DNA of 64,000 bases from Onchocerca lupi (lineage: Eukaryota > Nematoda > Chromadorea > Rhabditida > Onchocercidae), in the NCBI GenBank assembly GCA_028564675.1, contig JAOVVO010000319.1, positions 1 to 64,000 of the forward strand, read 5' to 3'. The first letter of the stretch is position 1. Each line of letters begins with the position of its first letter. The notes under the pieces are model-generated. The model saw only the letters and a list, made by a program, of their open reading frames with translations. It was not told where the DNA came from and searched no databases. Made by a program: the position numbers and the translations under genes. Below are positions 10,989-22,107 of the stretch, one piece after another.

Positions 10989-13900
10989 ATGACAAAATTG
11001 CAAACAAAAATTGTCATTTCTGAACGAAATTGTTTCTTATTTGATCATCATTGTACGAAGTACTACAACAACAATAGAGCGTTTGATAAGCTACGGCGTG
11101 GTGAATTTGGATTAAAATTTGAGAGTAAGTTGCTATTTCTTATTTTTAGCTCTAATTTTTACGATTTAAAATTGAATTTATGCACATGTGGGTGGTTACT
11201 AAGACTGTTTGGTTATTTGGTGTGACAATTTATATTGGACGTAATCTTCATGCATGTCGCTTTGAAAGAGATTTCAGATTCTTCACTTCAATTTCACCAT
11301 ATTTGACTTACTGGATTATCGTTAATTAGTAACTAGTTGCCCTTCAATTGAACTGCGAAAAGTTATAGGCACTTTCTTATCGCATTTAAAACTTCTAAAT
11401 AAGTCTCTTCTCCACTTTACTATTATCTGTCGATTTCTGTCTTGTACAAAAGTCAAAGTTGTAGTTTGTGAATAGTTCAAATCGATATCTAGTTTTAAGA
11501 TTCAAGCAACTTTATTATTAGCTTATAATTATTGACTGGAAATTTAAATGTAAGTGGAATTCAAGCAATTTTAGCAAAATGAATGCGAAAATAACTAATT
11601 GTCTTTAAGATGGTACATTATAAATATTTAATTCTAATCCATTATTTTCAGTAAGTGATAAGAGAAAAAAAAGAGAAAAGATAAAAAATTTGACGATAAT
11701 GCGGAGAAGTTGATTATTGGAAATTATTTAAGTGAAGAAAAAAAAAGGCTAAAAGGACAGAACTATCAGTTACTTATCTTCCTTTAGCCATAAATGAAGT
11801 TTGCTTAAATTGATCAAAAAGCAGAAAAGTTCGAATAAGGGAAAAGGAAGGAAGAAGTGGAAAGATTATGTAAGAAGAATGATAGGTTAAATTAAACAAA
11901 AACAAAAAGGCAAATAAAAAGTGAAAGTAAGGCGAAAAAAAAAGTGAAAAATGGAAAGCTAAATTTTGGAAAAGAAAAAAAGAAAAAATGACAATAAAAT
12001 AAGATAAAGAGAAGTAAGGATTCCCCAAAAGATTTTATTTTTAAGAATAATTTTAGTATGAAAGTTCGAATTAAATAAGCAATGAAATGAATGAAACGAT
12101 TTATTGGCAATGTGATGACGACATTTTTTTTTCATTGTTTTCGTCCTTTTTTTTTCCTTAATTTTTGATTATATATTGGCAAACAATTGGAAAAAATATT
12201 GAAATCGTATGATTATAAGCTCTCTATTCATGGGATTTAATCGTTTGCTTATCATACCTTTATATATATGCATACATAAATGAAGAATGAATGAAACTAA
12301 AAATCAAACAGAAAATGCATGCTTCGAAAAATTAACGATTCTGAAAAAGCAAATTTGTAGTTTAGTTAGACTCATATTTCTTCTTCATCCACCCATCTAT
12401 CCATTTGTCTTTTTTTTTCCTCCCCCGCTATCCCCCGATATTCGCCCGATCCTTGACATTCTCCCGCTTTTTCCTCCCTTAACATTCCCCAGCCTTTTTC
12501 CTCTTCCAATCAACTGTTATTTTTTCAAGCGTGAGTAGTTAATAACATGCTTTCGAAAACAGAATTGCTTTTGCTTGCTGCCTACTCACCTCTTCTTTCC
12601 TCTAAATTTTGTTTTTCTTTCCTCCTTCATTTCGAATCAATTTATAAAATTTTTACCGAAATTTGGTAAATTTTAAAATTTAACAGCTGAATGTTTACAC
12701 TTTTACTTTATAAATTTTCAATAATTGAAAATATTAAAATGAACATAGCAAATTCTTGCTAAAATTAGTTTTATGATTAGTTTAGAAAAAAAAAAATACC
12801 GATCAAATATATATGGCATGCATAGCAGAAAGTAACTTCTAAAATTTAAATTGACATAGAATAAAATTTATTTATTTACTTTTTTCTTTCATTGCATTTA
12901 CTTATTAATGCTTTTCTTTCTACTGTTTTGATCATTGGATACTGCGTATCCTTAGAGCATTTACAAGTCAATTAATAAGAAATATTACTTGGTATCATAA
13001 AGGCATGATTAAACACTGTGGTGATATTTGAAATCTATAGAGTATATCAGATTGTTATTTGTTATTGTGATAATGATAACAATAATAATAGTGATAATAA
13101 TAGCAGGAGTTGAAACAATATACTAGTGTTAAATCTTGTTTACGATATTACATGCAACAAAGATTAATGTGATATATTCATAACATCTGCTGGAGAACTC
13201 GATTAACTCGCTGAAGTTATAATTATCAAGGCTACAATTTCATTTTCAGTTTTAGCCTAATGAGAATAAAAAACCGGTTAATGATTTTATATTACCTCTT
13301 TATCGGCTCATCATTCTTATTCATTATTATTTCACATCGTCCATTTATTCATTTTTTCATTTTATTCCTTTTTTTTTGCTTTCAATATTTACAATTTAGT
13401 TTGCAGACTTTTTTTTCTTTTCCATTTTAGGATATTAAATTGCGATAGCAATAATCTTTTTCATTTATCATGGGTATGATTTCAATTATTTATTCCGGTA
13501 ATGGATGTTGGCTTAAAAGTTAAAACTCTTAGCAAGAAAATTAACATAAGGTAAATAGTTTTTTTTTTTTTTTTTTTTTCTTTTCGCAATGAATCCAAAG
13601 ATATAGAAAAGTATGAATAAAATAAAATTTCGATGAAAAAGAAAATTAAAATTAGAAAAATTAAATTCATTAATACTTTAATTAAGAGGATATGGATTAA
13701 AATAATTAGTGATATAATTAATAGTATCATGAAACTCATTTATTTGATCGACAAATACCCTCTCGTCGTTTTTCATAAAAAAATTACATATTCATCGGGA
13801 GAACTATGCTTTCTCTTTCACTGAATATCCGGACAGTCTATGGCATACTAGTTTTCATGATAATTCATCGAAATTAGTTTTTCTTAGGTTTATCGAACTG

Positions 13901-14554
13901 ATGAAAATTTGATAAATGAACGAAATGGTTCATTTGTATATTCCTTCTAATCAACAAAATCTTTCGCATCATCTTTTTTAATGCTCAATGGGAAAACTGT
14001 CTGATACGATGAAATTAAATTTCTTTTTTTCATATATTGAAAATTATGAAAAACACCAATTTCAATTTGTTTTCATATGGAGCTAAAAAGAAAGAAGAAA
14101 AACCGAAGTGAAATGCTATAAACGAAATCTAATGTTGAAATATTTTCGAATATAGCAATGAAATTCTTCCTATTTATAAATAACTTAATCATTGAAGTGG
14201 ATGAATGTGACAGTGACTCACCGTCTTGTAATTTAACATCAGCAACAAGCATATCGATTCATTGTTCTCATTCGAAAATCGATAAAAAGAGAAATCACAG
14301 CGAAACAAACGATATACTTGATTCGGCAGAATTCGGTACTACGACAGGTTTTATGATATAATCAGCATCCAAATTTGTAAATATGTTTTTAAAATTCGAA
14401 TTCAATTCACTTGTGGATTTTCTTCTATTATCACTTTAGTTACGTTTTATTCTTCATTTCTGTGTAAATTTTATTCAAATTAAATATAATTTCGAAATTC
14501 TTTTTTAAATTTGATTTTGGAATTTCAGTATATTTCGGAAAGAACAACCATTAG
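10989..14554 (+). CDS. Possible small three-exon gene, function unknown
   Basis: A speculative gene model. Exon A is 10989-11124, starting at ATG and ending at a strong GTAAGT donor with one base left over. Exon B is 14198-14347, reading DECDSDSPSCNLTSATS through about 50 polar, Cys- and Ser-containing residues, then a GTTTTA donor. Exon C is 14529-14554, after a TTTCAG acceptor, reading VYFGKNNH then TAG. The phases agree (1 and 1) and give 103 aa. An AATAAA lies 59 bases past the stop (14613-14618). Against it: the first intron would be 3.1 kb, exon B has a weak acceptor (TTGAAG), and no family is recognised. Exon B is the most coding-like part. It may instead belong to a longer gene or be chance. 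Confidence 0.22.
11126..14190. other. AT-rich DNA with a C-rich pyrimidine block
   Basis: No gene is supported apart from the possible intron role described for 10989-14554. A pyrimidine block at about 12408-12515 is rich in TCCCCC and TCCC steps. A poly-T run lies at about 13560-13579, and a small AATAATAAT run at about 13080-13105. Open stretches here are low in complexity. Confidence 0.5.
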
Positions 14555-14559
14555 GTAAT

Positions 14560-16230
14560 GTCAAAGCATTATAAGACATTTAAAGCATTTTCTTAAAAAC
14601 TTTAAGAAAGTCAATAAAATACTATCATTAATTATTCATCGAAAAGTGCAGATTCAGTAAGTTTAACCGAAACATTGAATTGAGAAGTAATACAACGATT
14701 ATTGTCGCAAACTTATGGACAATACTATATCGAAATCGCTAATTTAAAAAGTAAGAAGAAAAAAGAAATAATTCGATTAAATATTTTAATTGCCGATGTA
14801 TTTTTTCCATTTAGTCTTACAACAGTATTAATTACCTCAAATTAATTGCTATTTTTATTTTTGCTGCCATTAAAATTCATTTCATTGCATAAAGTATACT
14901 GATTTTCATTAGTAAAATTCTTCCAAAATTTTAATAATCAATACGACCTGTATCTTAAATTAGATTCCGTAGTATAGAAGCTATACTGATGTATAATGTT
15001 GAAAGTTCCTATTTTGAATTATATAACTTTTAAAAATTATCAACCTTAAAAAATGAGCCTATTTTTCCAATGATTTATGAAATTAATCTCACCTTAAACG
15101 CAGTATTCCAATGTATATCTGTTATCCCTAATATCATCTCCATTTTACTCCAAAGTTTTTAATTTTACTAAGCAATTCAGCGTTACTAAAGTGAAAATTA
15201 ATAAACAAACAAAATTGGCACACCTTATGATATAATTTCTCATAACAAAAAAAAGATATTGAATTATTTTAAAGTTTTATGCTAACATGAGTTCATTTAG
15301 AATGTAAATTGATATTCTTTGATAATTCAAAATCTGAGAAGAAAAATGACAAAAAGAAATTGATTATTTTTGGTACTTTTCTTGTTTTATTTGAAACTAT
15401 TTGAACTTTTTAGTTCTTTTTGAATTGAAATCGGATACATCTTTTCTTCGTTTTCCTTTCTCATCACCTATTTTTCTACAACATTTGTCTCATAAAATAT
15501 GTCAAAAATTCATGTTTTCAATCAAAATATGATGATAATTTGTTAACCAAATCTTACACAATTAATATAACTATTAAAATATCATTGCACAAATATCCAT
15601 ATATACGTTATATTACAAAATATCTTGTATAAAAAGGAACAAAAAAAAATTTTCTTTCCAAAATTTGAAATGCTACCAAGAGGATTTGAATTTGCAACAT
15701 ATGTATTTATAATCAAACAGTCATTTATTCCTTTGCAATGCATTTTTGATATCCTTTTTTTCTTTTTGGATTTGTCGTGTGGAACTTTTTATATAAAACT
15801 TGAATATGGTTAAATGTTTCATGCTCATTATATCTTTAAAAAAAGAACTTTTCTTCTTTCACATAAATTCTCTTTTAACAAAAATATTGCCAAAGAGAGT
15901 ACTTTGTAATCGACCAAAATGCATAAGTGAGAGGCTAACAATCAATTTCATTTTTACACGTGATTTTTCCTATTCAAAATTATTCTATTCATGATAATCG
16001 TAGTTTAGATAAAATTCTCCCATTATCATGTAATGAATTGGAAAATTAGTCTTTGAAATAGTTATTTTGAAAATAGAAGGAAAATCAAAAATTTCCTGCA
16101 AAAAGAGCAGAAAAAAAAATTACGAAAAAATCAACAAACTATGACGCAATCAAAATGATTTGATTATTACCGTATGCAAAAATGATAAAACGACGATTTA
16201 ATCAATAACATGCACGCATTACCAATTTAT
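14560..16230. other. AT-rich 5' flank of the glucuronyltransferase gene
   Basis: There is no gene in this stretch. It includes a possible polyadenylation signal at 14613-14618 for the weak upstream model. TTTATAACAG ending at about 16235, 36 bases before the ATG, could act as a splice or trans-splice acceptor for the glucuronyltransferase mRNA. I see no clear TATA box that can be told apart from the AT background. Confidence 0.4.
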
Positions 16231-16270
16231 AACAGGCTTTTCATTTCTTCCTTTTACAAATGAAAATTCA

Positions 16271-19200
16271 ATGGAGAAATGCTTACGACAAATGCACAGC
16301 TCAGGATCATGTCATCGAACCTACATGATATATTATTTACGCATTTTAGCTGCTCTATTTATATTACTATTAATTTTACAATTTACATCATCCATTCGGT
16401 AAGTTATCACTTTTATTTTTATTAAATTTTTTGATTGATTAATTAATATAATTATGTGTTATCAAGGATTCGATAATATTAATCTCGTTAAGTAATATTA
16501 TGATTGATACAATTTAAATTAATACTGTAATGAGTAAAAAGAAATTGCAATTAAGCAATTTCTTTTTTTTTCCTTTCAAATTAATTATAATTATATAAAA
16601 GATATGAAGTAATTAAATAATCTCGAAGGTGTATAATACAATTGTTTTTCATTTTTCATATATAAGTAAACCCAAAAAAAAGAAGAAAATGATTTCTGAT
16701 TAATATTGTCTGGTTTAATTTATAAATATTGAATTAATCGATGGATGATTGAATTATTGGACAATCAATTAAATATCATAATTCATATCAAAATTATCAG
16801 AATTGTTATTAGTGTATAACATTTTGTGGTATTTACGTAAATTATTTGTTCATATAGGTCATCACCCTTATCTGTGATTAATTTAATCCTTTATTCAGGT
16901 CATCAAATACGTTGAGAACAACTGTAAAAGCATCAATTTCACCTCAACGTTCCTCGCAAATTATTGTGATAACACCAACTTATCGTCGGTCAACAAGATT
17001 AGCTGACATGACTAGGTTTCTTAATTATTTAAAAAAAAAGATGATTGAATGCATGAATTACACAAATCTGAATTAAATTTAGGAAAAAATATTAAAAAAA
17101 TTCCTCTTTCTGATCAAAGAATAAAACTTATGCCTGATGTGATTTGATTACATTCCAAACAAAGTTTACAATTTTCCCAACTGTAACTGTAATAAAAGTA
17201 TTGAAATGATAGAACGGCATTTTCAGAATGGCAAATACATTATCACATATCAAAAATTTACATTGGATTGTTATTGAAGATGGAAATCATAAAGTAAAAG
17301 CTGTTGAAAAATTGCTCAATCGTACCGCTTTATCGTATACATATTTTCCAGCTAAAACACCGCCAGGTTATCCACGTACGTTATCATTATCCAAAGTTAT
17401 CAGCTTGTCATTTATATTGACCGATCAAAACAAACAAACAAAAAAACAATAACAGCAAAAATTAAATATAAAATAGCATTAGCATAATAATGCTTATTAT
17501 TATGCTAATTCTACGCAAAGGAGTAGTTGATTAAAAGTTCTTATGTTTATTTTTAATTGATTATAACATATCTGTCCTGTCATATGCTGTTAGAAGTGTT
17601 GCAAAAAAAGAGAAGATCTGAAAGTTCTATAATCGATTTTCAACTTTTTCTTCTAAGTTATTCCTATCATCTTCAATTTTTATCATTTTTTCTTCCTTCT
17701 TTCTATCTTCTTTTTTTCTAATTTCAACAATAAATATAAACACAGCATGTGTTGATTTTTCCTTTTTTTTTTTTGTTATTTTTCTAGCTGAAGAAATCAA
17801 AGTCAGAAAATTGTGACATATAATAGCTTGTTTTCTTTTTTTTTCTGGCTTGTAAAATATATCATTCAAAATTTATTATAAAAATTTATTTGTCTATTAT
17901 GCAACAATTTATAGCTTAAATCTCGAATATATTATGACATAATACTATTTATATGAATCATTTAGATTCTATCGTAATGGAATTCCTTAAATCTTTCCAT
18001 AGAAAACCAAATTTTGCAAGCTCAAGAAGAAGAAGCAAAAGAAATAAGCATTTGAACGAAGAAAAATTATTCATTTAAAAATTTTATCAACATCGTTAAT
18101 TTGCTTAGATATTTAATGATGAAAAGACTTTTACTTTGATGCACTATTTTTGCAAGCTTTTTGCAAACTTAGATTTATTAATTCAGACCTTTCTGAATTT
18201 AAGTACGAACTATTTGGCGATTAAAGTCCTGATTATTTTCCACGAGATCAACATAATTTAGTGTGTTTGCTAGCATTTCTATTTGCAAAAGCTACGTACT
18301 GTGCTGAACATCAAGATACTCTGGTGCAGATGTATCAGTAAAAGAAATTTAAGTTATAATTTAAATTAGCTTGAATTTAGGTCGTGGCTGGTATCAACGA
18401 ACTATAGCATTGCAATATTTACGTAATAATTCAGATTTAGTAATTGGTGAATCAATCAAATCAGTTGTTTATTTTGCTGACGATGATAATTCTTATGATA
18501 CTCGATTATTCAATAATTATATCAGGAATGTACAAAAGGTTGGAATATGGGCTGTTGGTGAGTAATTCACGATCAGATTTGTTTCATTTCAATCATCTAT
18601 TTCGATTCTAATAGAACCTAAGTTCAAATTATTTGAAAAATCGATTAAAGATTGACTTGGGACAGAAAAAAAGACAAAAACTAAAAAATGAACTTATTAG
18701 CGGAATTGACAATATCTTAAAATAATATCTCTAAATTAATCAGAAGTTAGAGATTGTAAAGTTGATATGTGAATTTTCTCAATTTTGAATTGAATCAAAT
18801 TTATTAAATTTACCAAAAGTAGTCAGGTTTTGCCGGAGGTGCATTGGTTGAATCTCCCGAAGTTGTTAATGGAACAGTCGTAGGTTGGAATGTTATATGG
18901 CACAAGAAAAGGAAATTTGCAACTGATATGGCTGGTTTTGCCGTAGCCTTAGATGTTATTCTTAAGTAAGTTTATAGTCTTTTTTCTTAATTATATATCA
19001 GAATTAGTTTTATATAATTAGCAATCATCATATCAATGAAGTTTTCTTTTTTTTTTTTTCGAAATTTGCGATTACATTTTTGAAAGTGTATTTTTAGTTC
19101 ATTTGTTTGCTTTTTTTTTTCTTTTTTTTGAAGAAAAATTTGTTCTCTTAGCTCAACGGCGGTGTTTGGTAAATCATGTAATCGCGGTCTCGGTGCACCA

Positions 19201-19936
19201 GAAACGTGTTTTCTTGAAGATCTCGGCCTTCAAATCCTTGATCTCGAGCCGTTTGGCTTCGAGGAGGTATGATTGATTCATTTGAAATTATTAATTAGTC
19301 ATTTATTAATTATCATTTTTGAATTTTTATTACTAATGTAAGTAAAATAAATTAATATATAGTTGATAATATTTAATCTTAAAACAGGGGTTGTAAAATT
19401 GAGATAACTGTAGTTTAAATAGTTCACTATTCTTTCTTATATAAAAAATGAGTGATAATTAGTGAAATTAGTCGAAACATATCAAATAGAACCGCATGGT
19501 TTTAGAATATAAGCTATAGCCTAAATTTATCAATTGATACTTCTGTTTCCGAGAGCAAACTATATGTACACAAAAATAAACAACTTTTGCATCCATTATT
19601 TTTTTTTTTTCAGTTTAAAAGGACTTGTAACATTTTCTCCATATTCTTAAACTTTTTAAATTTTCTTTCCAATATTTTGAAAATTTTGTGAATTAAAATA
19701 ATTTCAAAATCGCTGAATGAAGAATTTACAGAAAAAAAAAGAACAAAAAAACCATCACATTTCGAAAAATATTAAGTTTGAATTAAAATTTTCAAGCACA
19801 AATAATTGTAAATTTCTATACAATATAAAGAATTTCATTTTAGAAAGAACGTGAAATCCTGGTATGGCATACCAAAACTGTTAAGGTGAATTTCGATAAA
19901 CGAGTTGCAAATACAAATGGTTTTTTCGTGGAATAA
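16271..19936 (+). CDS. Beta-1,3-glucuronyltransferase (B3GAT/GlcAT family), seven exons
   Basis: A glycosyltransferase family 43 enzyme that moves glucuronate from UDP-GlcA to a galactose end. In animals the GlcAT-I member finishes the glycosaminoglycan-protein linker in the Golgi. Exons: 16271-16398, 16899-17015, 17227-17375, 18381-18557, 18827-18965, 19152-19266, 19844-19936. All phases join cleanly to give 305 aa. It is type II: a short basic N-terminus, then a membrane segment at residues 20-40. Landmarks are IIVITPTYRR (UDP-binding start), NLHWIVIEDG, PRRGWYQRTIALQYLR, the metal-binding ADDDN (DDD 165-167), VVGWNVIW, DMAGFAVAL (224-232), a candidate catalytic Glu254 in PETCFLEDL, and VWHT near the C-terminus (His284). 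At 305 aa it is about 30 residues shorter than human B3GAT3, mainly in the stem. GFAVAL favours the GlcAT-I (B3GAT3/SQV-8) branch over B3GAT1, but paralogy with the nematode glct genes cannot be excluded. It converges on the Wnt gene. Confidence 0.95.
17478..17509. repeat. Perfect 14-bp hairpin in glucuronyltransferase intron 3
   Basis: The arms ATTAGCATAATAAT and ATTATTATGCTAAT are exact reverse complements separated by the 4-base loop GCTT. The hairpin lies within the intron between 17375 and 18381. Its function is unknown, and AT-rich introns form such stems often. Confidence 0.8.
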
Positions 19937-20004
19937 CGAAAATTAAATCTTTTTTTTCTTTTTTTTTGTTGTTGAAATTTTTAAATTAAAACATTGTATT
20001 GTAA

Positions 20005-20010
20005 AATAAA
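20005..20010 (+). terminator. Polyadenylation signal of the glucuronyltransferase gene
   Basis: An AATAAA lies 69 bases after the TAA stop, a normal distance for a nematode 3' UTR. A second AATAAA follows at 20055-20060 and could be an alternative site. Confidence 0.6.
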
Positions 20011-20269
20011 TCAAAAATTTAGAAGATATCATGTTTCAAAATAAATTTTGCAGAAATAAAAACGAGAAAATGTTGACCTAATTTTTGAAATTGAAATTGA
20101 TTCTGAAAAAGTGCAATTGATATTCAAAGTATCAAAAATTTATTGACCATAATGTAATAATAAAATTTCTTGTCTTTAGTTATATCTGTTATTTATTTAA
20201 TGAAACGGGCATGCAATAATGAATAAAATTTTCAACTGAATTTTTCAATGAATTTATTTTGTTACTTGA

Positions 20270-20650
20270 CATTATAACTATCCATCAAGCCATTTATGTT
20301 TATAGCCGGAATATTACCTGAGTATATTCAAGAGCGTCGATCGTATGTTTAAGCAAGTTTGGCAAAAATCGTTGTATTTGATTTACGTATGATGTATTTG
20401 CAAATTTGATGATCACATCAGCCTTGCAAAGCTACAAATAATATTCGATGTTTTGCTTTCGGCTTTCTGTGTACATGGCGTAACAAAACATAAATACCGT
20501 TCGTAATGGAAAGAAACCATGCAAGATACGTAGCTAAGCGTAACATGAGAGTGATGTAATCAGAGAGACGGTAACGTAAGAAACGTGTATGAGCGTAGTG
20601 ATATTTCTCTTTGATACGTTCGTTTTATGTAATTTAAGTATGTGCTAAAT
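20270..20650. other. GC-richer island between two convergent genes
   Basis: This block, in the 2.2-kb space between the two stop codons, is clearly richer in CG and GTAACG words than its flanks. The words CGTAAC and GTAACGTAAG recur. On the minus strand a frame is open from 20624 to a TGA at 20418-20420 (68 codons, reading RFLRYRLSDYITLMLRLATY in the middle). It has no clear start or splice signal and no recognised family. It could be an unannotated terminal exon, a non-coding RNA, a conserved element or a transposon remnant. Confidence 0.3.
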
Positions 20651-21457
20651 ATTTTTATTATCGGAATTGAATATTATTTATTTTTGAATGCTTTCAAGAA
20701 AAAAAGAAAATGTACCGATAAATAGCATCATATTTCATCATAATTTCATGCATAATTAAAGTTGAATTTAGAAAGATTCGATTTTAAAATGGAAAATTTG
20801 ATGAAGAATATCTATTTGGGAAATTTCTATAGTAGAATTGTTTTATTTGTAAAGCAGCATCTTTTTTCTTTTTCCCATCACTTTAATTGCAAATAATTTT
20901 TAAATTCCTTTTTTTTTTTTTTTTTTTTTTTATATCTCTTATTAAACTTCATTCGTGCAAAAAAAAGGACAAGAAAATTACGTTTCGAATAATATATCAT
21001 AAGCATCGATTTTTCGGAAATATCCAACTTTATCTTGAGGACAGTCATCCTTAGATGATATCTTTAAAATATTTTTAGAGATAAGAATATATGAAAATGA
21101 TAAAAAAACAACTGATTTAAATTTCCGGATTATTTTAAAATAGGTAACTATCGACATTTCAACTTAGTCATAACACTGAAAAATCTTTTTTTCTTCAAAT
21201 TAAATAGTTGTTCCAATTGTTTACTGTAATAAAATGGCAAATTTACTGTATGAAATGACTTATGGAACATTCAGTTCTATTGAAATTTAGTCGGATGAAT
21301 TTGGAAAGAAAATGAAGATATAATGCAGGAAAAAAGGAAAAGTGAGAAAAAAACAATGATCAAATCGCATTAATTAATAGAAATAAGAATTCTGAATATT
21401 AAAAATAAAAAAATAAGGAAATATTAAACATACATAATTTGACAAATATTTATAGCT

Positions 21458-21486
21458 CTCAGTAAGTAATTTTGGATATGCGAAAG
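21458..21486. repeat. Direct repeat near the Wnt 3' end, copy 1
   Basis: CTCAGTAAGTAATTTTGGATATGCGAAAG matches 21649-21678 apart from two substitutions and one T insertion. The copies are 191 bases apart, and the shared core GGATATGCGAAAG is exact. The sequence between them is not duplicated as far as I can see. Confidence 0.75.
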
Positions 21487-21648
21487 CATCGTTGTTTGAT
21501 TATTAATCAATTATCAATCACTTTTCTTCATACATATTTATATTTTATCTGTTTCAAACAAATAATAAAAAATGAAAAAAAGAGAGAGAAAAAAAGAAAT
21601 CAATTTAACGATGCTAAAAACAAATGTTATCATTATGCATTTATACTA

Positions 21649-21678
21649 CTCAGTGAATAATTTTTGGATATGCGAAAG
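21649..21678. repeat. Direct repeat near the Wnt 3' end, copy 2
   Basis: Partner of 21458-21486, reading CTCAGTGAATAA followed by five T and GGATATGCGAAAG. It may lie within the Wnt 3' untranslated region. Confidence 0.75.
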
Positions 21679-22107
21679 AATGTGAAGTTTATTCACTTTC
21701 CACATAATTAGTCTAAAATACTTAATTTTATTTTTATCTTGTTACTTTAATCTATGATAAAATATATTTTCAATAAGTTCAAATATGCCTTAAAAAAAGA
21801 GCATTCCAAAAAAGTCTGATAGTGGCCGAAATATTTATAAAAAAAAAAAATGAGTGATTTGTACAAAATAATTTTAAATGTCATTATTACAGAATCTTAT
21901 TGAGAATCATTCAAATTTACGTCAGATAACGCACATCATATGTTCTATTATCAGAAGATGTAATTAGATGGAATAAAGTATAGTTCCTTATTTGAATTCT
22001 GTAAATTTACTTAAAAGTTCTAGAAAAATATTTCGAACTGATTTTTTTTTTTTCTGAAAACAAAAATTTTTAAATGAAAATAGCACATAAAGAAAATGAC
22101 AATATTT

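Larger units (their letters stand above)
20651..22107. other. 3' flank of the Wnt gene
   Basis: AT-rich, with no coding region seen. Read on the minus strand it is downstream of the Wnt stop codon. The nearest clear minus-strand AATAAA is at 21727-21732, about 375 bases past the stop, which would give a long 3' UTR. It also holds the direct repeats at 21458 and 21649. Confidence 0.4.

Noticed and set aside
12408..12540. Pyrimidine block with an open frame rich in P, L and F
   Set aside because: The reading follows directly from TCCC/TTTTCC repeats; there is no domain or splice support.
16850..16898. Alternative acceptor CATATAG before GTCATCACCC in glucuronyltransferase intron 1
   Set aside because: It is followed by in-frame stops. 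The later TTATTCAG at 16898 gives the conserved ITPTYRR exon in phase.
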